A stretch of 64,000 bases of DNA from NCBI GenBank assembly GCA_937924525.1, contig CALDSU010000013.1:124001-188000 (forward strand), written 5' to 3'. Under the pieces are notes generated by a model, which ran no database searches, had not been told where the DNA came from, and saw only the letters and a list, made by a program, of their open reading frames with translations. This document shows, piece after piece, positions 16,889 to 24,736 of the stretch. Made by a program: the position numbers and the translations under genes. Position 1 is the stretch's first letter; each line of letters opens with the position of its first letter. This DNA comes from an uncultured Bryobacteraceae bacterium. Lineage in GTDB: Bacteria; Acidobacteriota; Terriglobia; Bryobacterales; Bryobacteraceae.

Positions 16889-18073
16889 CTAAGCCCGGGT
16901 CAGGAAGATGGGCAGGCCCAGTTTGTGGGCGTAGATGGGCCGGAACCGCTCGGTGTTGTACATGGTCGCCACGTCGACGGTGCGGGGTCCCAGCGCCGGG
17001 TCCGGGATGTCGACGGCTTGGTAGCAGCCGTCGCGAATCGCCATCATCAACCCCGATTTGCCCGCTTCCACGCAGTCCATCGCCATGCCCGCGAAGGTGG
17101 ACGCCACCATTTTGTCGATAAAGTCGGGACTGCCGCTGCGCAGGTCGTAGGTCAGGTCGCTGACAATGGTCTCCTCGCGCAATTTCTTCTGGATCACTTC
17201 CGCCAGATCCTCGCCGACGTTGGCCTTCTTTTTGTGGCCGAAGGCGTCCGCTTCTCCCTTCTCCTTCATCTGATAGCCCTCCCATTGGGCGCCTTCGGAA
17301 AGCAGAATCAAGGCGTAGTTGCTGGGATTGTGGCGCTTGTCCTGCATGATCAGGTCCAGCAGGTGATCCAGGTTGAAGCGGTACTCGGGAATGCAGCAGC
17401 GCACCGAGGTGACGTAGGCGGTGTAGAGCGCCGTAAAGCCGGCGTCCCGCCCGAAGATGCGGAACACGCCGATGCGCTCGTGCGATCCCACCGTGGTCCG
17501 CTGCCGCTCGATGGCTTCCATCGCCCGGCTGATCGCGGTGGAGAACCCGATGCAGTACTCGGTGTTGCGGACGTCGTTGTCCATCGTCTTCGGAATGGCG
17601 AGCACGTTAAAGCCCATGCCGTGCAGTGTGGCGGCGAAGCTCAGGGTGTCGTCGCCGCCGATGGCGATCAGGTAGTCGAGCCGCAGGGCTTGCAAGTTCT
17701 CGAGAACGCGCTGCGAGACGTCGTAGGTCACGATGGTTTCCCCGTTCTTCACCGCTTGGTGTTGGGGAAAGGTCCTGCCCTCGAGCACGGGCGGCAGGCG
17801 CTTCATCTTGGACGGATTCGTCCGCGAGCTGTGCAGAAAGGTGCCGCCAGTGCGGTCGATGGTGCGGGTGTTTTCCCGGGTCAAGGGAAGAATGTAGCGG
17901 GTCCGATTGCTGACCTCCTCCAGATCGAGGTGAGTCAGCCCTTCCCATCCGCGGCGGATGCCGATGACTTCGCATCCAAGTTCGCTGGCGCGATAGGTGA
18001 CGGTCTTGATGACCGAGTTCAACCCCGGGACATCGCCCCCGCCGGTTAGAATGCCAATCCGTTTTGCTGCCAC
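16889..18073 (-). CDS. 6-phosphofructokinase, pyrophosphate-type
   Basis: A 394-residue PFK that phosphorylates fructose-6-phosphate in glycolysis. The phosphate-donor signatures are those of the PPi-dependent class: GGDD at residues 139-142 (ATP enzymes have GGDG) and PKTMDND at 161-167 (ATP enzymes have PGTIDND). The N-terminal GILTGGGDVPGLN loop and the FRIFGRDAGFTALYTAY and KANVGEDLAEVIQKKL segments are family features. The usual TIDND isoleucine is a methionine here. PPi-PFK is reversible, so it may also serve gluconeogenesis. A methyltransferase follows 20 nt downstream. The donor is inferred from motifs only. Confidence 0.93.
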   Translation of the reverse strand: MAAKRIGILTGGGDVPGLNSVIKTVTYRASELGCEVIGIRRGWEGLTHLDLEEVSNRTRYILPLTRENTRTIDRTGGTFLHSSRTNPSKMKRLPPVLEGRTFPQHQAVKNGETIVTYDVSQRVLENLQALRLDYLIAIGGDDTLSFAATLHGMGFNVLAIPKTMDNDVRNTEYCIGFSTAISRAMEAIERQRTTVGSHERIGVFRIFGRDAGFTALYTAYVTSVRCCIPEYRFNLDHLLDLIMQDKRHNPSNYALILLSEGAQWEGYQMKEKGEADAFGHKKKANVGEDLAEVIQKKLREETIVSDLTYDLRSGSPDFIDKMVASTFAGMAMDCVEAGKSGLMMAIRDGCYQAVDIPDPALGPRTVDVATMYNTERFRPIYAHKLGLPIFLTRA

Positions 18074-18487
18074 TGCGGCTCCTTGTACAAGAGGATCAGA
18101 TTACTGCGTTCTCCAGCAGTGCGCTGCCATCCGGCAGCCCCGCAGCCTCAGCCGCGCGCGGCGGACAAACGGCCACTGCTGATCCTTTATTATCTCCCGG
18201 CTGGACCCGCGCCAGACGGCGCCCCCAGCCGCCCCCATTGTACCGTTAGCTCAGGTAGCGGGCGCCAGCGGCCGCCCCCTACCTGCGGTCCTCTGCGGGG
18301 CGGGCTCTTCCCGACAAAAGCCGCGGCAGCGACTTTGGCGCCGCGAGTACTTTCGCTCGCCAACGGCGCGCCTGGCGGCCCCGCTCATGGCTTGTCCAGC
18401 CTATAGGATGCACTTCGCTCCTAAGGCGGCCACGGGCGCTCCCCCCCCCTTTCATTTGTTACAGACTGGTGATAGACTTCCGCCACC
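18074..18487. other. Intergenic region upstream of the TonB-dependent receptor
   Basis: A 414-base gap between the divergent PFK and receptor genes. It must hold promoters for both. I see no convincing repeat, RNA gene or open frame; near the receptor start the sequence becomes AT-richer (TTTCATTTGTTACAG and TGATAGACT at 18450-18478), a possible promoter, with only a weak ribosome binding site. Confidence 0.4.
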
Positions 18488-21400
18488 ATGAAAAGAGTCC
18501 TCGCTTGCCTCTTTCTGCTTGCCGCCGTCACCCTGACCGCGCAGGTGCTTCCCGTGGGAACGGTCGACGGAACGGTGAGAGATTCTACCGGCGGAACGCT
18601 GCCGGGCGTGCCCGTGGTGCTCACGAACCTGGATACGAACCAGACCCGCAACGCCACCACCAACGAAATCGGCTACTTCTTTTTCCCGCTCGTCAATCCG
18701 GGCCGTTATGAGGTAACGGCCGAAAAGTCCGGATTCAAGAAGGGCAGCCAGCAGATCATCGTCCGTACCGGCATTCGCTCGACCGCGGACTTCACCCTCG
18801 AAGTCGGCCAGGTGACGGAGCGGGTTCAGGTGACGGCGCAGGCGGCGCTGCTGGAAACCTCCACCGCCGCGGTCAGCCGGAACGTTGAGCAGCGCGTGAT
18901 CACCGACATGCCGCTGCTGGCGCGCAACGTGCTGATGCTGATCAACCTTGCCCCCGGAGTTACCAATAACCGGGCCACCAACGTGACTACCGGCTTGATT
19001 GATGTGGACGGGGTGTCTTACACGTCCGCGTCGGGCGCCAACAACCGGACCAACGAGTTCCTGTTGGACGGCATCCCGAACAACATCTCCGACCGCGTCG
19101 CCTACATCCCCGGCGTGGACGCGGTGGACGAATTCACGGTGCAGACCAACGCGCTGGACGCCGAGTACGGTCATGGTGGCGGCATGTTTGTCAATGTCAC
19201 CACCAAGGGCGGCACCAACGAGTTCCACGGGAACCTCTATAACTTTTTCCGGAACGACAAGCTCAACGCCAACTCGTTCTTCGGCAACCGGAACAACAAT
19301 CCGCGCCCGATCTTCCGTTTCAACCAGTTCGGGCTGACGGCGGGCGGACCGGTGGTGATTCCCAAACTGTTCAACGGCAAGGACAAGCTCTTCTGGTTTT
19401 TCAACTTCGAAGGGCTCCGCCAGCGCACCCCGATTACGTACCGGTTCACGGTTCCTACGGAACTGCAAAAGCAGGGCGATTTCTCGCAGACGTTCAACGC
19501 CGCGGGGGTGCCGTTCCAAATCGCGGATCCGACCACCACCACTTCGGCGGGACTGCGGCAACTGTTTCCCAACGGCCGCATTCCGGCAAACCGGTTGAAC
19601 CCCATCGCCCGCAACGTGCTGGCCCGCTATCCGGCGCCGACGTCACTGGGCGATCCGTTCACCAACGCGAACAACTACTTTGCGCAGGTGCCGCAGGTCT
19701 TCGACGGCGAAAATTATTCGCTGCGCCTCGATCCGAACATCCGGACGCACCGCCTGTTTGTGCGCTGGTCACAGAACCAGGGTTTTCCCGGCACCCCTAC
19801 GCCGTGGGACATCGGCGGCAAGGGAGTGGGCGAACTGACGGGCAACAACCGCGCGCAGACCTCCATCGGCGTCAGTGACGCGTACCTGATCAGCCCGACG
19901 ATGGTCATCACGGGCCAGGCGGGCTTCACGCGTTGGACCCAGCAGGGCATCTGGCCCAGTTTCGACATGACCCAGCTTGGCTGGTCGCGGGAGTTTGTCA
20001 GCCAGTTCCAGCAGAACATTCACCCCCGTTTTGACAACTCCGACATGTACTTCATCGGCGCCTCCGAGGGGCGTTGGTATGAGCACACCAACACCTTTTC
20101 GTACAACGTGGGCGCTACGAAGATCGCCGGCAGCCACAACATGAAGTGGGGCTTCCAGGGCCAGATCAAGCAGAACAACTCGCAGGGCGCCAACCGCCCC
20201 GCGGGACAGTACAACTTCAACCGCGGATTCACCCAGCCGAACGCGTTCCAGCCGGGCAACAACCTGGGCAATGGCATTGCCAGCCTGCTGCTCGGGACCC
20301 CGGCATCCGGTTTCAACAGCCTCAACGCCTCCACCGCTACCCAGTCTCCTTTTTACGGCTGGTATTTTCAGGACGACTTCAAAGTCAACTCCCGGTTGAC
20401 CCTCAACCTCGGTTTCCGCTATGACCTGATGTTGGGCACTACCGAACGTTACAACAAGAACACGTTCGGGCTGGACTTTAACGTTTCCAACCCCATCGAG
20501 GAAGCCGCCCGGGCGGCGTACGCGCGAAATCCGATTCCGGAATTGTCGCCGTCTGACTTCCGGGTGCGCGCGGGGTTGCTCTTCGCGACCCCGGACAACC
20601 GTCGGAACGTGGTCGCCGATAAGAAAAACCTGCAACCGCGTATTGGCGTCGCCTACCGTCTGACTCAGCGCACAGTGCTCCGCGCAGGCGCGGGGATCTT
20701 CTTCTCGGTCTGGTGGCAGCCGTTTGTCAACCTCACGGGCTTCCTTTCGCAAACGGACATCGTCACCACCCTCGACGGCGGACTTACTCCGCAGGATACC
20801 CTCACCAATCCGTTCCCCAACGGCATGACTCCCCCTACGGGATCGAGCCTGGGGCTTCGGACTTTCCTGGGCCAATCGCTTTCTCTTTACAAGTATGACC
20901 GCGACAACATCCGGAACAACCGGTGGAGTTTCGGCATTCAGCACATGCTCACCAACGATTTGCAGGTGGAGGTCAACTACGTGGGCCAGAGCGCCAGCAA
21001 CCTGCTGGTGTCCTCGGGCGCTGGCGACAGCGGGCGGATCATCAACAATGCTTCCAACGGCAACGGCGGCGCGTTCAACCAGAAGTACTTCCCGTTAGGC
21101 GCGCGTTTGAACCAGCGGATTCCGAACCCGTTCCAAGGGTTGATTCCAGCGCCCAGCCCGCTTTCCGGCGCGACGATCACGGTGGCCCAGTTGCTGAATC
21201 CGTATCCCCAGTTTCTCAACATCAACCACATCCGGGAAATGGGGGGAACCAGCAACTACCATTCGCTGCAAGCCAGCGCCAATCACCGCATGCGGCGCGG
21301 CCTAAGCCTGCAATTCGCCTATACCTTCTCCAAGCAGCTTGAGAGCCTGCGCTACGTGGAGACGAGCGACACCTTTATGCCGCAAATGACCGGGCAGTTC

Positions 21401-21913
21401 GACAATCCGCATCGGGTGTCGATGGGCGCCATCTATGAAGTGCCCTTCGGCGAAGGACGCGCGCTCAAGACCAATGTCGCCGCCGTGGACAAGATCATCG
21501 GCGGCTGGCAGTGGAGCGCTTTGTACATCTATCAGACCGGGCAGGCCGTGGCCCTGCCCAGCGGGGCCGTCGCCACCGGCGTCAGTCCCGAACTGAGCAA
21601 CCGTACCATCGACCGTTGGTTCAACGGCGCGGCCCTGGCGGTGCTGCCAGCCTTTACCGGACGCACGCTGCCGTTCTATTGGGGCGGGCTGCGTTTCCCG
21701 GCGATGAATAACTGGGACATGGCGTTGCTGAAGAACACGAACGTCTTCCAAGAGCGCATCAAGCTTCAGTTCCGCGCCGAATTTCTCAACGCATTTAACC
21801 GGGTCTGGTTCGGCGGGTTGAATACCAGCATCCTAAGTCCGACCTATACACAGTTGCAGGGACAGCAAAACAATCCGCGCAACATCCAGTTGGGTTTGAA
21901 GCTGATCTTCTGA
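18488..21913 (+). CDS. TonB-dependent receptor with carboxypeptidase-regulatory-like domain (Oar-like)
   Basis: A 1141-residue outer-membrane receptor of the acidobacterial Oar-like type. A signal peptide (MKRVLACLFLLAAVTLTAQ) is followed by a carboxypeptidase-regulatory-like beta-sandwich at about residues 22-105 (VDGTVRDSTGGTLPGVPVVL, GYFFFPLVNPGRYEVTAEKS), a plug domain at about 120-230 (TDMPLLARNVLMLINLAPGV, FTVQTNALDAEYGHGGGMFV) and a long beta-barrel. The C-terminus ends NIQLGLKLIF, the aromatic-terminated outer-membrane signal. Such receptors take up large or complex substrates with TonB energy; the ligand is unknown. A separate TonB C-terminal protein lies at 30937. A terminator follows. 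Confidence 0.93.
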   Translation: MKRVLACLFLLAAVTLTAQVLPVGTVDGTVRDSTGGTLPGVPVVLTNLDTNQTRNATTNEIGYFFFPLVNPGRYEVTAEKSGFKKGSQQIIVRTGIRSTADFTLEVGQVTERVQVTAQAALLETSTAAVSRNVEQRVITDMPLLARNVLMLINLAPGVTNNRATNVTTGLIDVDGVSYTSASGANNRTNEFLLDGIPNNISDRVAYIPGVDAVDEFTVQTNALDAEYGHGGGMFVNVTTKGGTNEFHGNLYNFFRNDKLNANSFFGNRNNNPRPIFRFNQFGLTAGGPVVIPKLFNGKDKLFWFFNFEGLRQRTPITYRFTVPTELQKQGDFSQTFNAAGVPFQIADPTTTTSAGLRQLFPNGRIPANRLNPIARNVLARYPAPTSLGDPFTNANNYFAQVPQVFDGENYSLRLDPNIRTHRLFVRWSQNQGFPGTPTPWDIGGKGVGELTGNNRAQTSIGVSDAYLISPTMVITGQAGFTRWTQQGIWPSFDMTQLGWSREFVSQFQQNIHPRFDNSDMYFIGASEGRWYEHTNTFSYNVGATKIAGSHNMKWGFQGQIKQNNSQGANRPAGQYNFNRGFTQPNAFQPGNNLGNGIASLLLGTPASGFNSLNASTATQSPFYGWYFQDDFKVNSRLTLNLGFRYDLMLGTTERYNKNTFGLDFNVSNPIEEAARAAYARNPIPELSPSDFRVRAGLLFATPDNRRNVVADKKNLQPRIGVAYRLTQRTVLRAGAGIFFSVWWQPFVNLTGFLSQTDIVTTLDGGLTPQDTLTNPFPNGMTPPTGSSLGLRTFLGQSLSLYKYDRDNIRNNRWSFGIQHMLTNDLQVEVNYVGQSASNLLVSSGAGDSGRIINNASNGNGGAFNQKYFPLGARLNQRIPNPFQGLIPAPSPLSGATITVAQLLNPYPQFLNINHIREMGGTSNYHSLQASANHRMRRGLSLQFAYTFSKQLESLRYVETSDTFMPQMTGQFDNPHRVSMGAIYEVPFGEGRALKTNVAAVDKIIGGWQWSALYIYQTGQAVALPSGAVATGVSPELSNRTIDRWFNGAALAVLPAFTGRTLPFYWGGLRFPAMNNWDMALLKNTNVFQERIKLQFRAEFLNAFNRVWFGGLNTSILSPTYTQLQGQQNNPRNIQLGLKLIF

Positions 21914-21942
21914 TTTGGACTGCCAGTCGGCTTGCTTCGATC

Positions 21943-21982
21943 AAGCCGGCTGTCCTCCCAAGTGGGGGCAGCCGGCTTTTTT
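21943..21982 (+). terminator. Rho-independent terminator of the TonB-dependent receptor gene
   Basis: Perfect 10-bp stem AAGCCGGCTG / CAGCCGGCTT with a 16-nt loop, followed by TTTT, 29 nt after the receptor stop codon. Confidence 0.85.
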
Positions 21983-22174
21983 CATTTCCACCGGGGATGC
22001 CCGCCCGCGGTGGACCGTCGCAGTTCGCGGACGCGGGTGACATAATGGCCGCAAGCAGGCAAACTGTCCGCGCCGAGCCGCGAGCGGCAAGCGAGCGGGC
22101 GGCGCGCAACATCGTGATGAGAGCCAAGCTGGTCAGGAATATGGACCGCAAGGAAAACGAAAGGAGTTTGTGAA

Positions 22175-23062
22175 ATGTCCCGTACCTCGCGCAGAGATTT
22201 TTTGAAGAGCGTCGCCGGAACCGCGGGAGCGGTGGCGGCCGGAGGCACGCTCGACGCCGCGCCGCGCAAGAGCGCAGCGGACTGGGTCACGCTGGGCAAC
22301 TCCGGAGTACAGGTGACGCGCCTCGCGTTTGGCACGGGCACCTTCGGCGGCAAGGTCCAGCGCGATCTTGGCCAGGAAAATTTCACGCGCCTCGTCAGAC
22401 ATGCCTATGACCGCGGGATCCGCTTCTTTGAGACCGCGGACGCCTATACCGGCATGCACCAGATGCTGGGAGAGGCCTTGAAGGGACTTCCGCGCGACTC
22501 CTACCGCCTGATGACCAAGTTCCGCTGGCGCCAGGCGGACGACCCCGGGGGCGCCATCGACCGCTTCCGCCGAGAGTTGAACTCCGAATATTTCGACATT
22601 CTGCTGATCCACTGCGTGCGCACCTCCGGCTGGTCGGAAGATCTCAAACGCCTCCGCGACCACTTTTCCGAGGCCAAGCACAAGAAGATCATCCTGGCGC
22701 ATGGCGCTTCCTGCCACGGCATCCTGCCGCTCCGCGAGTTTCCCGGCAACCAGTGGTTGGATGTGGCGCTGCTGCGGGTGAATCACAACGGTACGCGCAT
22801 GGACAACCTCCAAGGGGAGGACAAGGGCGAAGGGAATGTACCCGAAGCGCTCGCCCACATTCAAAGCGTGCATGCGCAGGGCACGGGGGTGATCGGCATG
22901 AAGATCATGGGCGAGGGCGCGTTTCGCACGCCGGAACTGCGCGAGGAGTCCATTCGCTTTGTGACGAAGCTGGGCGCGGTGCAATCGATGACCATCGGCT
23001 TTAAGTCCCCGGCCGAAATCGACGAGGCAATCGAGCGGCTCAACCGGCGCCTGAACACTTAA
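22175..23062 (+). CDS. Tat-signal aldo/keto reductase
   Basis: A 295-residue protein with a clear twin-arginine leader (MSRTSRRDFLKSVAGTAGAV). The body is an aldo/keto-reductase TIM barrel: VTRLAFGTGTFGGKV, the catalytic-type DRGIRFFETADAYTG near residues 80-95, MTKFRWRQ, IDRFRRELNSEYFDILLIHC and GVIGMKIMGEGAF. The active-site Asp-Tyr pair (ETADAY) is present. An exported reductase of this class would need cofactor or precursor folding in the cytoplasm, which fits Tat export. The lipoprotein gene follows 36 nt downstream. Substrate unknown. Confidence 0.88.
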   Translation: MSRTSRRDFLKSVAGTAGAVAAGGTLDAAPRKSAADWVTLGNSGVQVTRLAFGTGTFGGKVQRDLGQENFTRLVRHAYDRGIRFFETADAYTGMHQMLGEALKGLPRDSYRLMTKFRWRQADDPGGAIDRFRRELNSEYFDILLIHCVRTSGWSEDLKRLRDHFSEAKHKKIILAHGASCHGILPLREFPGNQWLDVALLRVNHNGTRMDNLQGEDKGEGNVPEALAHIQSVHAQGTGVIGMKIMGEGAFRTPELREESIRFVTKLGAVQSMTIGFKSPAEIDEAIERLNRRLNT

Positions 23063-23098
23063 GACCAGCGGACGAGGGCCTTCCCGCGGGGTTGCTGC

Positions 23099-24454
23099 AT
23101 GAAGCGCATCGGTTTCTTCCTCGGTTGCGCGGCGCTCGGGCTCACCGCCTGCCGCGCGCCGGCGCCGCCTCCGGGGGCCACCGGGTCGGCAGTGCTGGAA
23201 GGGCGCGCCTTCCAATCGAATTTCCCATCCGCGCGGCACACCTACAACGGGCTCTCGGCCGCCAGCGACGGCCTGATCTACTACGTGCTGTCCTCGAGCG
23301 ACCTCCACGCCGGCGGACGCATGTTTGTGTATGACCCGGATGCCGACGCCATCGAGGCGGTGGGCGACCTGACCGAAGCCGCCGGCGAAAAGGACCTGAA
23401 AGCCGTTCCGCAAGGCAAAAGCCACGTGCCGTTCTTCGAGGCGGACGGAAAACTCTACTTTGCCACCCACGCGGGCTTCTATACGCTGCGGGACGGCCGC
23501 GAGCGGATGGCGAATCCGCCTCCTCCCGGCTATCGCCCCTACCCCGGAGGACATTTTCTTGCGTTCGATCTGAAGACGCGGACGTTCACCGATCTGGCCA
23601 AAGCGCCGGAAGGCCAGGGAATTCTGACGATGACCGTGGATGCGGCCCGCGGGCGTCTGTACGGGCTCACCTGGCCCGATGGGTATTTTCTCCGCCACGA
23701 CCTCCGCACCGGCGAGTTGAAGAACTTGGGACGGGTGTCCGCCCGCGGCGAGGCCGGCGAAGGTCCCACCTACCGCTCCTTGTGCCGGGCGATGGTGGCC
23801 GACCCGCGCGACGGCGCGGTGTACCTGACCACCGCCGAGGGTACGATCCTCCGCTACCGGTACGATCGCGATGCGCTGGAAACGGTGGCCGGCGACGACC
23901 TGCGCAAGGATTATTTTGGAATCTTCGATCCCGCTCAGCCGGGGCACATGGGCTATCACTGGCGGCAGGCCGTATGGTACGGAGCGGGCAACGTCATCTA
24001 CGGGGTGCACGGGAATTCGGGATACCTGTTCCGCTTCGACCCGCGGGCGGAGCGCGTGGCACTGGTGGAGCGGCTGACGGCGCTGCCTTCCCGGCGGGCG
24101 GGGATGTTCGATAAGTTCTACTACGGCTACCTGGGATTCACGCTGGGTCCGGACGGCCGGACGCTGTATTACCTCACGGGCGGCGTCATCTGGCAGGACG
24201 GAAAACCGCTGCTCGCCCGCGAGGCGGCAAAGTTGGGCGCGCAGGGTGAGGAGAACCTTCACCTGGTGACGTGGGACATCCCGGAGGGCCGGTATCGTGA
24301 CCACGGGCCCATTCTGCTGCCGGGTGGTGTCCGGCCTTCCTGGGTCAACTCGATCGCGGTGGGCAGGGACGGGGCCGTCTACGCCCTCGCCAGTTTCCTG
24401 GACGCCGGCCGCGAACGCACCGACCTGATTCGCGTGCCGCCGGTGCATCCATAG
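23099..24454 (+). CDS. Beta-propeller lipoprotein
   Basis: A 451-residue protein with a lipoprotein signal (MKRIGFFLGCAALGLTAC; lipobox LTAC). The rest is a series of blade-like repeats (GLIYYVLSSSDLHAGGRMFV, KLYFATHAGFYTLRDG, ARGRLYGLTWPDGYFLRHDL, GAVYLTTAEGTILRYRYD, NVIYGVHGNSGYLFRFDP, GAVYALASFLDAGRERTD), consistent with a six- or seven-bladed propeller. No catalytic motif is obvious. It is likely anchored in the outer or inner membrane and cotranscribed with the aldo/keto reductase. Function unknown. Confidence 0.75.
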   Translation: MKRIGFFLGCAALGLTACRAPAPPPGATGSAVLEGRAFQSNFPSARHTYNGLSAASDGLIYYVLSSSDLHAGGRMFVYDPDADAIEAVGDLTEAAGEKDLKAVPQGKSHVPFFEADGKLYFATHAGFYTLRDGRERMANPPPPGYRPYPGGHFLAFDLKTRTFTDLAKAPEGQGILTMTVDAARGRLYGLTWPDGYFLRHDLRTGELKNLGRVSARGEAGEGPTYRSLCRAMVADPRDGAVYLTTAEGTILRYRYDRDALETVAGDDLRKDYFGIFDPAQPGHMGYHWRQAVWYGAGNVIYGVHGNSGYLFRFDPRAERVALVERLTALPSRRAGMFDKFYYGYLGFTLGPDGRTLYYLTGGVIWQDGKPLLAREAAKLGAQGEENLHLVTWDIPEGRYRDHGPILLPGGVRPSWVNSIAVGRDGAVYALASFLDAGRERTDLIRVPPVHP

Positions 24455-24504
24455 CGCCCGCCCGCGGATTCGACCCTCTGGCGGTGCGTCGCGCCCCGTG
24501 CGCC

Positions 24505-24663
24505 GAGCCGCGACCGGAAGGGAATCGCTGCCCTCATCCCCTACCCTCAGGGTTGACGGCCGCCGTGGGGCAACTCTCCGACGCGCCCTTCCACTTTCTC
24601 GATTCTCCCCCGGCTGCAAGTAAGCCGGCCGCGCCGGTTGGACCGGCGCCACCTGGCGTTCAC
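24505..24663. repeat. Dispersed intergenic hairpin element, copy B
   Basis: Begins GAGCCGCGACCGG (24505-24517), then CTCATCCCC at 24532 and a block matching copy A, ending in GCGCCGGT/ACCGGCGC with a TGG loop (24631-24649). The first hairpin of copy A is degenerate here. It fills most of the 282-base gap between two convergent genes. Confidence 0.7.
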
Positions 24664-24736
24664 TGGCGGCGCACGTCAGGGCGCACTCGCTTCCGGTCGC
24701 CCCTCTGTCGGGTGCGGAGGGCTGGCGCCACGGGCT

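Noticed and set aside
16869-17285. Upstream extension of the methyltransferase frame into the PFK gene
   Set aside because: Overlaps a solid PFK gene; methyltransferase sequence begins at 16868.
22133-24652. 839-codon minus-strand open frame opposite the aldo/keto reductase and lipoprotein genes
   Set aside because: Spans two well-supported plus-strand genes; no homology features.
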